A DNA stretch of 64,000 nt from Xanthomonas maliensis (GTDB lineage: Bacteria > Pseudomonadota > Gammaproteobacteria > Xanthomonadales > Xanthomonadaceae): contig NZ_NSET01000022.1 in assembly GCF_009192945.1 (NCBI RefSeq), positions 1 through 64,000 of the forward strand, read 5' to 3'. Within the stretch, counting starts at the first letter, position 1. The number at the start of each line of letters is the position of its first letter. The notes beneath the pieces are model-generated. The model saw only the letters and a program-made list of their open reading frames with translations, was not told where the DNA came from and ran no database searches. This document shows, one piece after another, positions 19,151 through 28,983 of the stretch. The position numbers were made by a program, and so were the translations under genes.

Positions 19151-20467
19151 ATGAGCAGCAGCACGCAACACTGGGTCGCGCAGCGCGGCAGCCCCTTGCA
19201 GGGCACCTTGGAGATTCCCGGCGACAAGTCGGTGTCGCACCGCGCGGTGATGTTCGCCGCGCTGGCCGATGGCACCTCGCGCATCGACGGCTTCCTGGAA
19301 GGGGAGGACACCCGCGCAACCGCGGCCATCTTCGCCCAGCTCGGGGTGCGCATCGAGACGCCGTCGGCCTCGCAGCGCATCGTCCACGGCGTCGGCGTCG
19401 ATGGCTTGCAGGCGCCGACCGCGCCGCTGGACTGCGGCAACGCCGGCACCGGCATGCGCTTGCTGGCGGGCTTGCTGGCAGCGCAGCGCTTCGACAGCGT
19501 GCTGGTCGGCGATGCGTCACTGTCCAAGCGGCCGATGCGCCGGGTGACGGCGCCGCTGGCGCAGATGGGCGCGCGCATCGACACCGAGCAGGACGGCACG
19601 CCGCCGTTACGCGTGCATGGTGGCCAGCGCCTGCAGGGCATCGACTTCGTCTCGCCGGTGGCCAGCGCACAGGTCAAATCCGCGGTGCTGCTGGCGGGCT
19701 TGTATGCCGAGGGCGAGACCTCGGTCAGCGAGCCGCATCCCACCCGCGACTACACCGAACGCATGTTGTCCGCGTTCGGCGTGGGGATCGATTTCGCGCC
19801 CGGCCAGGCACGCCTGCGCGGCGGCCAGCGCCTGCGTGCGACCGACATCGCCGTGCCGGCGGACTTTTCCTCGGCAGCGTTCTTCATCGTTGCCGCTAGC
19901 ATCATCCCCGGCTCGGACATCACGCTGAAGGCGGTCGGGCTCAATCCGCGGCGGACCGGCCTGCTGGCGGCCTTGCGTCTGATGGGGGCCGATATCGTCG
20001 AGCAGAACCACGCGTCCCACGGTGGTGAGCCAGTCGCCGATCTGCGCGTGCGCCATGCGCCGCTACAGGGCGCGCGCATTCCCGAGGCGTTGGTGCCGGA
20101 CATGATCGACGAATTCCCCGCCTTGTTCGTCGCTGCGGCGGCGGCGCAGGGACAGACGGTGGTCAGCGGTGCGGCCGAGTTGCGGGTCAAGGAATCGGAT
20201 CGCCTGGCCGCGATGGCCAACGGACTGCGCACGCTGGGTGTGCGGGTGGACGAAACCGACGATGGCGCCACCCTCCACGGCGGGCCGATCGGCGGCGGGC
20301 GGATCGACAGCCATGGCGACCATCGCATCGCGATGGCCTTCGCCATCGCCGGTCAGCTGTCGACCGGCGAGGTCGAGATTGCCGATGTCGCCAACGTGGC
20401 GACCTCGTTCCCGGGCTTCGACACGCTGGCGCAGGGCGCCGGCTTCACCCTCAGCGCGCTGCGCTGA
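19151..20467 (+). CDS. aroA: 3-phosphoshikimate 1-carboxyvinyltransferase (EPSP synthase)
   Basis: This 438-residue enzyme of the shikimate pathway has the family motifs GDKSVSHRA (N-terminus), LDCGNAGTGMRLLAG (PEP/glyphosate region), RVKESDRLAAM and DHRIAMAFA. The sequence resembles the class II-like enzymes of many soil and plant bacteria, though this is only a visual judgement. The 99-bp gap after pheA contains a GC-rich hairpin and a second stem, GCACCGC (19108-19114) with GCGGTGC (19123-19129), so some transcriptional uncoupling from pheA is possible. Its last 17 bases overlap the convergent TonB-like gene. Confidence 0.96.
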   Translation: MSSSTQHWVAQRGSPLQGTLEIPGDKSVSHRAVMFAALADGTSRIDGFLEGEDTRATAAIFAQLGVRIETPSASQRIVHGVGVDGLQAPTAPLDCGNAGTGMRLLAGLLAAQRFDSVLVGDASLSKRPMRRVTAPLAQMGARIDTEQDGTPPLRVHGGQRLQGIDFVSPVASAQVKSAVLLAGLYAEGETSVSEPHPTRDYTERMLSAFGVGIDFAPGQARLRGGQRLRATDIAVPADFSSAAFFIVAASIIPGSDITLKAVGLNPRRTGLLAALRLMGADIVEQNHASHGGEPVADLRVRHAPLQGARIPEALVPDMIDEFPALFVAAAAAQGQTVVSGAAELRVKESDRLAAMANGLRTLGVRVDETDDGATLHGGPIGGGRIDSHGDHRIAMAFAIAGQLSTGEVEIADVANVATSFPGFDTLAQGAGFTLSALR

Positions 20468-21014
20468 ACTCGATCGGCACCTGCACGCTGCTGGCCACGG
20501 CGGTGCCATCGCGCATCGCCGGGGTGAAACGCCACTGCTGCAGGGTAGTGATAACGGCGCGATCGAGCGCAGGGTCCGGGTTGCCCTCGCGCTCGACGAT
20601 CGTGACCGATGCGACCCGGCCGCGCGCATCCAGGCGCAGACGCGCCGTGCGGCTACCATCGCCCGCCTGCATGGCGCTGGCCGGGTAGGCCGGCAACAGA
20701 TTGCCCGCGAGCGGCTGGGCCTCTTCCAGCGTCGGCTCGGCATGCGGCGGACCATGCGACACCATGGTGATGGCGCGCGGTGCGTCCGACGCCGGCAGGA
20801 TCTGCCGCGCAGTCACCGGCGCGACCACCAGCGGCGCGGCGGCGCGACGCTGCGCATGCTGCGTCCACCACCATGCCGATGCGGCAATCACCGCCACCAC
20901 GCCCAACAGCCACAGCCCGCGCGTCAGCACAGGCCGTGACGGCTCTGAGCGCCCCGGGATGGAGCGGGCCGCATGGGCTGTCGAGGACAGAGGATGATGT
21001 GAGGTGTAGGGCAT
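20451..21014 (-). CDS. TonB-family C-terminal domain protein
   Basis: This 187-residue protein has a short cytoplasmic tail, a TM segment at about 33-50, a short linker and a TonB_C-type domain (about 100-185) with the ARLRLDARGRV and TTLQQWRFTPA signatures. It is probably an energy transducer that interacts with a TonB-dependent receptor or with ExbBD. The linker is unusually short and not Pro-rich, so reaching across the periplasm is doubtful. GGAGG lies seven bases upstream of ATG 21014. The gene downstream of the next TonB-like gene has the same orientation, suggesting a duplicated pair. Confidence 0.85.
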   Translation of the reverse strand: MPYTSHHPLSSTAHAARSIPGRSEPSRPVLTRGLWLLGVVAVIAASAWWWTQHAQRRAAAPLVVAPVTARQILPASDAPRAITMVSHGPPHAEPTLEEAQPLAGNLLPAYPASAMQAGDGSRTARLRLDARGRVASVTIVEREGNPDPALDRAVITTLQQWRFTPAMRDGTAVASSVQVPIEFSAAR

Positions 21015-21125
21015 GGCCGACCTCCAGGCGCGTCGTGTGAGCACCCGATCAGTCTGGTCCCTGTTGGCTGAGGCGCAGCTAAGGCAGCCGTGCCGGCCCC
21101 GGGTCGCAGCCCGGGACGGTTCAGT

Positions 21126-21782
21126 TTACTGAGTGGATTTGAACTCGAAAGGCACGTCGAGGCTGCCGGGCACCGGCCTGCCGTCGCGCTGCGCGGGGTG
21201 GAAGCGCCAACGGCGCACCGCTTCCATCGCCGCACGGTCGAGCTCGCGCGAGCCGCTGCGCTGGACCAGGGTCACGCCACCGGGGGCGCCGCTGGCGTCC
21301 ACATCCACCCGTACGACCACATTGCCGGCATCGCCGCGCCGCAGCGCCGCCGCCGGGTAGCGCGGCGGCGGCGTCTGGCCCTGGATCGGGGTCGGGCGAT
21401 CGCCGCCTGCGCCTGCTGCAGCGGGCGCGGCCGTGCCGGGCGCCGGCGCGCCTTCGGCCAGCGGGGCAGGTGCCGGTGGCGGCGGTGGCGGGGTCTCCAC
21501 CAGGGTCGGTGTCTCGTCGGCAGGCTTGGCCTGCGGCATGTCGCTGGCGCCGTCCTGGGCCGGCAAGGGGGCGGGCAGGGGTTTGAGGCTGTCGTCGCTC
21601 GGTGCATCGGCCGTGGTCGGCTGGGTCGGCGCAGCCTTGTAGAAATCGTCCTTGCGCCCGCTGGCCCAGACCAGCACGAACAACAACAGGCCCACAACGA
21701 ACGCGATCCCGACGATCTTCAGCGTGTGGCGCGGCAGGTGCAGGACGATGGGGCGATCGGACGCGGAGCGGGGCGCGGGCAT
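21126..21782 (-). CDS. Energy transducer TonB
   Basis: This 218-residue protein has the classical TonB layout: TM helix at about 22-40, a long Pro/Ala-rich periplasmic spacer (about 50-140) and a C-terminal TonB domain (about 140-215) with PRYPAAALRRG, VVVRVDVDASG and AVRRWRFHPA. It couples the proton motive force to outer-membrane receptors. It lies immediately upstream, on the same strand, of a second shorter TonB-like protein, and divergent from serS. No ExbB or ExbD gene is in the window. Confidence 0.9.
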   Translation of the reverse strand: MPAPRSASDRPIVLHLPRHTLKIVGIAFVVGLLLFVLVWASGRKDDFYKAAPTQPTTADAPSDDSLKPLPAPLPAQDGASDMPQAKPADETPTLVETPPPPPPAPAPLAEGAPAPGTAAPAAAGAGGDRPTPIQGQTPPPRYPAAALRRGDAGNVVVRVDVDASGAPGGVTLVQRSGSRELDRAAMEAVRRWRFHPAQRDGRPVPGSLDVPFEFKSTQ

Positions 21783-21784
21783 AA

Positions 21785-23173
<1,389 letters not shown>

Positions 23174-23324
23174 TGCGTCACGGCGGGCGGCGTGGAGCCG
23201 CCTCTCATCGTAGGGCGGCGAGACTGCAGCCTGCCGCGCGGTGCCGCAGGGCGCCGTCTGCGTGGTGACCCGTGAGACGCGCGCTGCGTGTTGCAACAAC
23301 GCTCGCTCCACCTCGACAACGACG

Positions 23325-23361
23325 CGCGCCGCTGCCGGTGGCGTTGCCCGGCAGCGGCGCG
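23325..23361. terminator. Bidirectional hairpin between serS and azoR
   Basis: CGCGCCGCTGCCGG (23325-23338) pairs perfectly with CCGGCAGCGGCGCG (23348-23361) around a 9-base loop, and further pairing (ACAAC with GTTGT) flanks it. It lies between two convergent genes, where it can end transcription in both directions, though no strong T-run follows. Confidence 0.7.
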
Positions 23362-23371
23362 TTGTCCGACC

Positions 23372-23962
23372 TTACGCCGGCTCGCCGACCTGTGCGGTCT
23401 GCGATAGCGTCAGGCTCGCCAAGGCCTGCTCCAGCGCATCGCTGCGATGCTGCGGCGAGTAGGACACGCCTTCGGCACGCACGAAACGCACGTCGTCGAT
23501 GCCGAGGAAGCCGAACACCTGGCGCAGGTAGGGCTCCTGGAAGTCGGTCGGCTGGCCGCTGTGCACGCCACCACGGGCGCTGGCCACAATGACCCGCTTG
23601 CCACCGGCCAGGCCTTCGGGGCCATTGGCGGTGTAGCGGAAGGTGCGGCCGGCCACGGCGATGCGGTCGATCCAGGCCTTCAGGGTGGACGGGACCGAGA
23701 AGTTGTACATCGGCGCACCGATGACGATCACGTCCGCCTCCAGGAACTGCTGCATCGCTTCCTCGGCCGCCGCGGTCTCGGCGGCATCGGCCTGCGCCAG
23801 CGACTGCCCGGTCAGGTGCGGCAGCGGCGCCTGGTCGAGATCGCGGTAGACCACCGTCAGGTCCGGATGCAGCTGGCGCTGCTGGTCGACCACCGCTGCG
23901 CTGAGCTGGCGGCTGACGGAAGTGGCACCCAAGGCGCTGGAATCGAGATGGAGCAGTTTCAT
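23372..23962 (-). CDS. azoR: FMN-dependent NADH-azoreductase
   Basis: This 196-residue flavodoxin-fold quinone/azo reductase (AcpD/AzoR family) has the N-terminal phosphate loop LHLDSSALGATSVSR. APMYNFSVPSTLKAWID contacts FMN, and ASARGGVHSG follows near residue 140. It reduces quinones and azo compounds with NADH and may defend against thiol or electrophile stress. It is divergent from a LysR regulator 103 bp away, which is the likely controller. Confidence 0.94.
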   Translation of the reverse strand: MKLLHLDSSALGATSVSRQLSAAVVDQQRQLHPDLTVVYRDLDQAPLPHLTGQSLAQADAAETAAAEEAMQQFLEADVIVIGAPMYNFSVPSTLKAWIDRIAVAGRTFRYTANGPEGLAGGKRVIVASARGGVHSGQPTDFQEPYLRQVFGFLGIDDVRFVRAEGVSYSPQHRSDALEQALASLTLSQTAQVGEPA

Positions 23963-24065
23963 GGCGAGGATCTCCGGGATTGGGCGGCGGCGCCGCGTTG
24001 CCGGATAAGCTAGGTTGTTGCTCCGGTGGAATAAAGGTGGTTAAATATCACGTATCGTTCCATCC

Positions 24066-25079
24066 ATGGATGTATACGCCATGCACGACCTGAATGACCT
24101 GTACTACTTCGCGATGGTGGTGGATCACGGCGGATTCGCCGCCGCCGAGCGCGCCCTGGGGATTCCCAAGTCGCGCCTGAGCCGCCGCATCAGCCAGCTC
24201 GAAACCGACCTCGGCGTGCGTCTGCTGCAGCGCTCGACCCGCCGTTTTGCCGTCACCGATGTCGGCACCAGCGTGCATCGCCATGCCCAGACCATGCTGG
24301 CCGAGGCCCAGGCCGCGCGCGAGGTGGTGGACCGCCTCAGCGCCGAGCCGCGCGGGCTGGTACGCGTCAGCGTGCCGGTGTCGTTGGCGCAGATCCAGTT
24401 GCCGAAGTTGCTGCCGGATTTCCTCGCCAAATATCCCAAGGTGCGGTTGCAGCTCAATATCAGCAATCGCCGCGTCGACGTCATCAACGAAGGCTACGAC
24501 GTCGCCCTGCGCGTGCGCTCGCGGCTGGACGACGACGGCAGCCTGGTGATGCGCAGCTTCGGCCAGGTGCAGGAATTGCTGGTGGCCAGCCCGAAGTATC
24601 TGGATCGCGCCGGCCGGCCCAAGGATCCCAGCGAACTGGCCAACCACACCACCATGAGCATCAGCGAGGACGAGGCCCACCAGCGCTGGGAACTGCACGG
24701 CCCCAACGGCGAAATGCGCCGGGTCGACCTGCAGCCGCGGCTGGCCGGCTTCGACTTCCCGCTGCTGCAATCGATGGCCCGCGACGGCTTCGGCATCACC
24801 ATGCTGCCGGAGACCGTCTGCGCCGAAGCGGTGCGCAGCGGCGAACTGGAAGTGGTGCTGCCGCACTGGTCGCTGCCGCAGGGCATCTGCCACGCCGTGT
24901 TCGCCTCGCGCCGCGGCCTGCTGCCGGCGGTACGGGTGTTCATCGACTACCTGGCCGAACACCTGCCGCGCGAGATCGAACGCTCGCGGCTGGACTGCGG
25001 CGGCAACTGCGCCGAACTGGCCGAAAAGCTCAAGCGCGCCGCCGCCAACGCCCCGCGCCTGATGGCCGAGGCCGGCTGA
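24066..25079 (+). CDS. LysR-family transcriptional regulator
   Basis: This 337-residue protein has a winged-helix HTH (about residues 8-65, LNDLYYFAMVVDHGGFAAAERALGI-like start) and a LysR substrate-binding domain (about 95-300). The C-terminal ~30 residues extend beyond the usual domain. Position, divergent from azoR, argues that it senses a quinone or electrophile and controls azoR. ATG at 24081 is an alternative start five codons downstream, matching the usual LysR N-terminus. Confidence 0.92.
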   Translation: MDVYAMHDLNDLYYFAMVVDHGGFAAAERALGIPKSRLSRRISQLETDLGVRLLQRSTRRFAVTDVGTSVHRHAQTMLAEAQAAREVVDRLSAEPRGLVRVSVPVSLAQIQLPKLLPDFLAKYPKVRLQLNISNRRVDVINEGYDVALRVRSRLDDDGSLVMRSFGQVQELLVASPKYLDRAGRPKDPSELANHTTMSISEDEAHQRWELHGPNGEMRRVDLQPRLAGFDFPLLQSMARDGFGITMLPETVCAEAVRSGELEVVLPHWSLPQGICHAVFASRRGLLPAVRVFIDYLAEHLPREIERSRLDCGGNCAELAEKLKRAAANAPRLMAEAG

Positions 25080-25134
25080 CGCCGGCACGCGCCGCCTGCA
25101 TCGGCTGCGCAAAGCGCAGCGACATGCGAGAATG

Positions 25135-25159
25135 CGCGCCCGGAGCCACTCCGGGCGCG
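25135..25159. terminator. GC-rich hairpin after the LysR gene
   Basis: CGCGCCCGGAG (25135-25145) and CTCCGGGCGCG (25149-25159) form a perfect 11-bp stem with a 3-base loop. There is no T-run, so it may be a processing or rho-assisted end upstream of tRNA-Ser rather than a classical intrinsic terminator. Confidence 0.55.
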
Positions 25160-25229
25160 GAGTAGCAGCAGACTGGGCTACCCGCGAAGGCGCAGCAGCA
25201 TGATCGCGGCGCAGTCGAAGCAGCACAAC

Positions 25230-25319
25230 GGAGAGATGGCCGAGCGGTTTAAGGCACCGGTCTTGAAAACCGGCGAAGGGTCAAACCTTCCGTGGGTTCG
25301 AATCCCACTCTCTCCGCCA
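25230..25319 (+). tRNA. tRNA-Ser (anticodon UGA)
   Basis: A type II tRNA with an encoded CCA (25317-25319). The acceptor arms GGAGAGA (25230-25236) and TCTCTCC (25309-25315) pair fully. The anticodon stem CCGGT/ACCGG encloses the loop with TGA at 25264-25266. There is a long variable arm and a GGTTCGAATCC T-arm. The prophage begins immediately 3' of it, so its 3' end is the probable attachment site. Confidence 0.98.
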
Positions 25320-25355
25320 CATGTCGATGCAAAGTACTGAGGCGACGGCCTTTTT

Positions 25356-25586
25356 TCAAGATCCACCGACTCGTCCCATCTCCTGTCCCATACTCGGTGC
25401 AGCGGTCTGCTGCACGATCCATTCGTCGATCTGTGTGGATAGCCACAGCGATCGCGAGCAAACCTTGTGCGGCTTCGGAAATTCGCCGACCTGAATCTTG
25501 CGGTAGATGGTCGCGGGGCTTAGCGTTACCTTCGCGCGCACGTCCTTCATGGCAAGCAGGCGCAGATCGTTATCAGTCTCGGGCAT
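25356..25586 (-). CDS. AlpA-like/excisionase-type DNA-binding protein
   Basis: This 76-residue protein has the AlpA/MerR-type winged-helix pattern: LLAMKDVRAKVTLSPATIYR followed by GEFPKPHKV and a WLSTQIDEWI end. Such proteins act as excisionases or as activators of integrase genes. GGAGG lies upstream of ATG 25586. It is the gene nearest tRNA-Ser, where xis normally sits, but no integrase accompanies it here. It is the last gene of the leftward early operon. Confidence 0.85.
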   Translation of the reverse strand: MPETDNDLRLLAMKDVRAKVTLSPATIYRKIQVGEFPKPHKVCSRSLWLSTQIDEWIVQQTAAPSMGQEMGRVGGS

Positions 25587-25638
25587 TGGGGTTCTCCTCC
25601 AGCAGGTATTTCGTGTCGATGGCCCAGCCAGCTTCGGC

Positions 25639-26547
25639 TCAGCCCTCCACCTTCGACAGGCGCAGCGCCTGCTCGAGCACCAGGAACAGGCGGCGCATTT
25701 CGGCCGACTGCAGCGCGAAGCGTGCATCCAGTTCCGCGCGCGTGCCGTCGCCCTCGACGTCGTCGAGCTGATCCAGTGCGCCGTCCAGAAATTTGAGCTT
25801 GCGGAACACCAGATCCTCGCCAAGGACGAACGACAGGTTGTGGTCCATCACCAGCGCCAGCTTTGTTACCTGCTTGCCGGCTTCCAGGTGCTTCTCGATC
25901 TCGTCACCACGCAGCTCCTGATGCTGGCACTTCACGATAGCGCCGCCCTCGATCGGGTCGCGCAGCTCCGCTTCCTCGCCGATGCTCAGCGATTCCGGCA
26001 GCGGCTCGCCGGCGATCCATCCAGTGAGCACGGCGCGCGGCGCCACCTCGGCGTTGAGGGGCAGGGCCGGGAAGCTACCGAGCATGCCGCGGATCTCCGA
26101 CACGACGCTTTCGCCGACCTTGCGACTGGGTGTGTCGACGATGGCTAGGCCGTGCGCCAGGTCGAGGATCACGTCGGTGCGCGAGTTGCGCACGAAGGCC
26201 TTGGGCAGCAGCTCGTGGATGATGTCGTCCTTCAGGCGCTTGCGCACCTTGCCGCCCGGCCGGCGGCCCTCGGCCTTCTCGATCTCGGCGCACTTCTGCT
26301 CGAGCACGTCATTGATGACGGCGCCGGGCAGCATCTTGTCCTGGCCGCCGACGGCAAGCCACAGGAAGTCGCCGATGCGGTGTGACAGTTGCTCGGTCTC
26401 CTCGCGGCCGAACGGCGAGACGAAGCCGTGGGAGGCCATCTCAAGCGGGCCGACCGGCTTGAGCACGTGCTGGGGCAGCAGCTCCTCGACGGCGGACAGG
26501 TCGAGGGAGGTGGGGAAGCGGAACATGGTGAGGTTGCGAAAGAACAT
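25639..26547 (-). CDS. rdgC: Recombination-associated protein RdgC
   Basis: 302 residues with the RdgC N-terminus (MFFRNLTMFRFP), the EMASHGFVSPFGR stretch and the acidic C-terminal region. RdgC is a ring-shaped DNA-binding protein that inhibits RecA filament formation. Phage-borne copies may shape RecA-driven induction or recombination; that is inference. The longer open frame upstream is spurious. It starts 2 bp after the stop of the preceding small gene, so it is tightly coupled in the leftward operon. Confidence 0.94.
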   Translation of the reverse strand: MFFRNLTMFRFPTSLDLSAVEELLPQHVLKPVGPLEMASHGFVSPFGREETEQLSHRIGDFLWLAVGGQDKMLPGAVINDVLEQKCAEIEKAEGRRPGGKVRKRLKDDIIHELLPKAFVRNSRTDVILDLAHGLAIVDTPSRKVGESVVSEIRGMLGSFPALPLNAEVAPRAVLTGWIAGEPLPESLSIGEEAELRDPIEGGAIVKCQHQELRGDEIEKHLEAGKQVTKLALVMDHNLSFVLGEDLVFRKLKFLDGALDQLDDVEGDGTRAELDARFALQSAEMRRLFLVLEQALRLSKVEG

Positions 26548-26549
26548 GA

Positions 26550-26822
26550 TCACTCCGAATCGGTATGGGCCGCCGCGAAGTGCTGCGGCAGCTGTGTGAG
26601 GTCTGGGCGCTGGCCGTTGCGCCAGGCGGTCTGGTAGTTGCGGCCGAACTGCTCGCGGAGCTGTTCGATCTCGCGGGCTTCGGGCGACTGGGTGGCGCAG
26701 TGCAGCTGCTGGGCGCACTCGTAGCGGTGCAGGCGCGCGGCGTTGTTGATCTGGCGCGGCATGCCGGCGAGGTCATGCTGCAGGATGGCGTCCAGGCCGC
26801 GGCCGAGGAGGGCGAGGGTCAT
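26550..26822 (-). CDS. Small hypothetical phage protein
   Basis: 90 residues, probably all helical, rich in Gln, Arg and His, with no recognised domain. The start at 26822 overlaps the methyltransferase stop as ATGA, and its stop lies 2 bp before rdgC, so it is translationally coupled on both sides. No function can be assigned. Confidence 0.7.
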   Translation of the reverse strand: MTLALLGRGLDAILQHDLAGMPRQINNAARLHRYECAQQLHCATQSPEAREIEQLREQFGRNYQTAWRNGQRPDLTQLPQHFAAAHTDSE

Positions 26823-28801
26823 GCGGCCGCCTGCAGCGGGAGCGGCTTCGTGTCGAGATTCGCGCGCGCTAGGGCGACCAAAGGCGGCGGGCTGACGCTG
26901 TTGCCGCACATGCGAACCGCAGCGCTGGTGCTGATGGCCCTGCCGTCGGCGGTGTGCGTGATCCGGTAGCCGGTGGGGAACCCCTGCGCACGGAACAGCT
27001 CGTGCGGCTTGAGCATGCGCAGGCCGATGTCGACGATGATGTACGGCGTACCCTGGATCACCACCTCTACCAGCGCCAGCCGATCCTTCGTGGTCACCGT
27101 GTCCAGGGGATCGGCAAGGGACGGCACATTGGCGCCGGTCCCGTAGTACTTTACGAGGAAGGCCGCGACCCGCAGTGCGCCGGCCTGCTGCTCTGCGCTG
27201 AGCGTGCACTCGATCATCCCGTGGTGCACGGTGCTGGCGCACACCGTGCCCAGGGGCTCATCTGCCGGCTGACCGTGGGTGTTGTTGCGCAGCGGCACCA
27301 CGTGCGCGGTAGTGAGCTGCTGCTGGCTGCCGGTCGCGGTGATGGTGCTCATCGGGTCGCGCGCATCGCGGCCGCCGCCCTCGTAGAAGCCTCCGTTCGC
27401 CTGCTCGAGGAATGCGCAAGCGACCGCCTGGCCGCCGCTACCGCTGGCAGTGACGGTGCTCACCGGTGCGCGGACATCCTTGCTGCCCGCGCCCCAGCGC
27501 TGCGCGGCGCCTGGGCGTCCCTCGCCATGTCCGGCCTGCACCATGATCGGTGCCACAAGCGCCGTGTCCGCCTTCGTGGTCATCGTGTAGAGCGGTTCGG
27601 CACCTGAGCGCGGCTCGGACTGGCCGGCGCGGCCGCCGACACCGGCGAGGATCGGCGCCACCGCCGAGAAGTGACCGCCCTTCACCCCGGCGCAGATCGT
27701 GCGCAGCGGTTCGTCGGCGCGCATGCTTCCAACCGAATGGCTGCTGTTGGCGTGCTCGGCAATGAACGGCGCCAGCTCCCGGGCAACCAGCATCAGCTCG
27801 CCGCGGTGGGCGGCGGTGATCGTCGGCAGCGGCGCCTGCACGTCGTTGACGCGGTCCGAGCCCTGATGCGTGGCAGGCACGATGAAGGGATCCGCCGACT
27901 GCAGCACGTGGCGCATGACGCCCTTGGCGATGCGGCGCAGTGTGGCGTCAGCGAGCGGCCGCTTGCGGGTGAAGATCGAAGGGCAGGCGATGGAGAAGTC
28001 CAGGCAATCGGCGGCGCGCACGCGCGGCTGCTGGCCGGGCGCGGTGCCGTGCGTCGGCGCCGGCCACACGATCGGCTCGCCGTCGCGCCGTGCCAGCAGA
28101 AAAAGCCGCTCCCGGCTGGTGCCGGCGCCGTAGTCGCTGGCGGTCAGCTTGCGCCACTCGACGCGGTAGCCCTTCGACTCCAGCGCAGCCACGAACTGAC
28201 GCCAGGTGCGGCCGCTGTGGCGCTTGTCCGGCACCAGCTGCTGATTCTCCACCGGTACGCGCTCGCCACGCGCCGCCACCTTGCCGTCCATCTTCAGGAC
28301 GCGGCCGGTCATCTTGCAGCGCTTGGCCACCAGCGGACCCCAGGTCAGGATCTGCCACACGTTTTCCAATGACAGGATGCGCGGCGCGGTGTCCGTGCCG
28401 TCGCGCTCATCGGCGCGGAGCAGCTGGCCGATCCACTTCAGCGCGACCCAGGAGAGCGCCCGCGTCTTGCGGCTGCGCGGCTGGCCGCCCTTGGCCTGGC
28501 TGAAGTGCGTGCAGTCCGGCGAGGCATGGAACCAGCCGATCGGCCGGCCGGCGACGTCCTTGCGCGGGTCGGCGTGCCATATATCTTCGCGGTGGTGGAT
28601 CGTCAGCGGGTGATTGGCCGCATGCATGCCGATAGCCCATTCGTCGTGGTTGTAGGCCAGCGCGGGATCGACGCCCAGCGCCTGTTTGAGCGCTTCGCTG
28701 GCGCCGCCGCCGCCGGCGAATAGGTCGACCACGATCTCGCCCGGGCGCAGGCACGAGATCTGCGGAGCGGGGAAATTGAAGGAGTGCGAGCCTTCAGCCA
28801 C
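26819..28801 (-). CDS. DNA (cytosine-5) methyltransferase with a repeat-rich target domain
   Basis: This 660-residue enzyme starts at a GTG. Motif I is VDLFAGGGGAS (25-35, SAM binding). Motif IV carries the catalytic Cys97 in SPDCTHFSQ, a variant of the usual PPC. Motif VI is LENV (145-148), motif VIII RERLFLLAR (230-238), and motifs IX-X are RMLKPHELFRAQGFP and RMCGNSVSPP near the C-terminus. Between VIII and IX lies a ~350-residue target region with seven copies of a P-[LMV]-x-T-[IVM]-[TC]-[AT] motif (prolines 324, 365, 403, 446, 483, 516, 565). No partner endonuclease is present, so self-protection against host restriction is the likely use. Confidence 0.93.
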   Translation of the reverse strand: MAEGSHSFNFPAPQISCLRPGEIVVDLFAGGGGASEALKQALGVDPALAYNHDEWAIGMHAANHPLTIHHREDIWHADPRKDVAGRPIGWFHASPDCTHFSQAKGGQPRSRKTRALSWVALKWIGQLLRADERDGTDTAPRILSLENVWQILTWGPLVAKRCKMTGRVLKMDGKVAARGERVPVENQQLVPDKRHSGRTWRQFVAALESKGYRVEWRKLTASDYGAGTSRERLFLLARRDGEPIVWPAPTHGTAPGQQPRVRAADCLDFSIACPSIFTRKRPLADATLRRIAKGVMRHVLQSADPFIVPATHQGSDRVNDVQAPLPTITAAHRGELMLVARELAPFIAEHANSSHSVGSMRADEPLRTICAGVKGGHFSAVAPILAGVGGRAGQSEPRSGAEPLYTMTTKADTALVAPIMVQAGHGEGRPGAAQRWGAGSKDVRAPVSTVTASGSGGQAVACAFLEQANGGFYEGGGRDARDPMSTITATGSQQQLTTAHVVPLRNNTHGQPADEPLGTVCASTVHHGMIECTLSAEQQAGALRVAAFLVKYYGTGANVPSLADPLDTVTTKDRLALVEVVIQGTPYIIVDIGLRMLKPHELFRAQGFPTGYRITHTADGRAISTSAAVRMCGNSVSPPPLVALARANLDTKPLPLQAAA

Positions 28802-28952
28802 CGCGAGCCTCCCGCTGCGCTTCGTCGCGCAGCTGCTGCAGGACCGGCAGGTGGGTGAGTCGGATCAACTCATCACTGGCGGCTGCTTCGCGCGCTCGGC
28901 TCAGCGCCCAATCCAGCGCTGCGAGTCTGTCGTTCGGGTGTAGATTGGTCAT
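28794..28952 (-). CDS. Small hypothetical phage protein
   Basis: 52 residues, helical, with acidic and basic residues alternating. Its last 8 bases overlap the GTG start of the methyltransferase, so the two are coupled. It starts 31 bp from a divergent plus-strand gene. It resembles the short accessory genes that often precede phage methyltransferases, but nothing specific is recognised. Confidence 0.62.
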   Translation of the reverse strand: MTNLHPNDRLAALDWALSRAREAAASDELIRLTHLPVLQQLRDEAQREARGG

Positions 28953-28983
28953 GGCAGAATTGGATCCATCACAGGGAGGCGAT

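Noticed and set aside
17237-19387. 716-codon minus-strand open frame
   Set aside because: It is antisense to serC, pheA and aroA, which are unambiguous. It is a composition-driven shadow.
26550-27242. 230-codon minus-strand open frame overlapping the methyltransferase
   Set aside because: Only the last 90 codons, from the ATG at 26822, are outside the methyltransferase and coupled to it. The upstream part is in the wrong frame of a well-supported gene.
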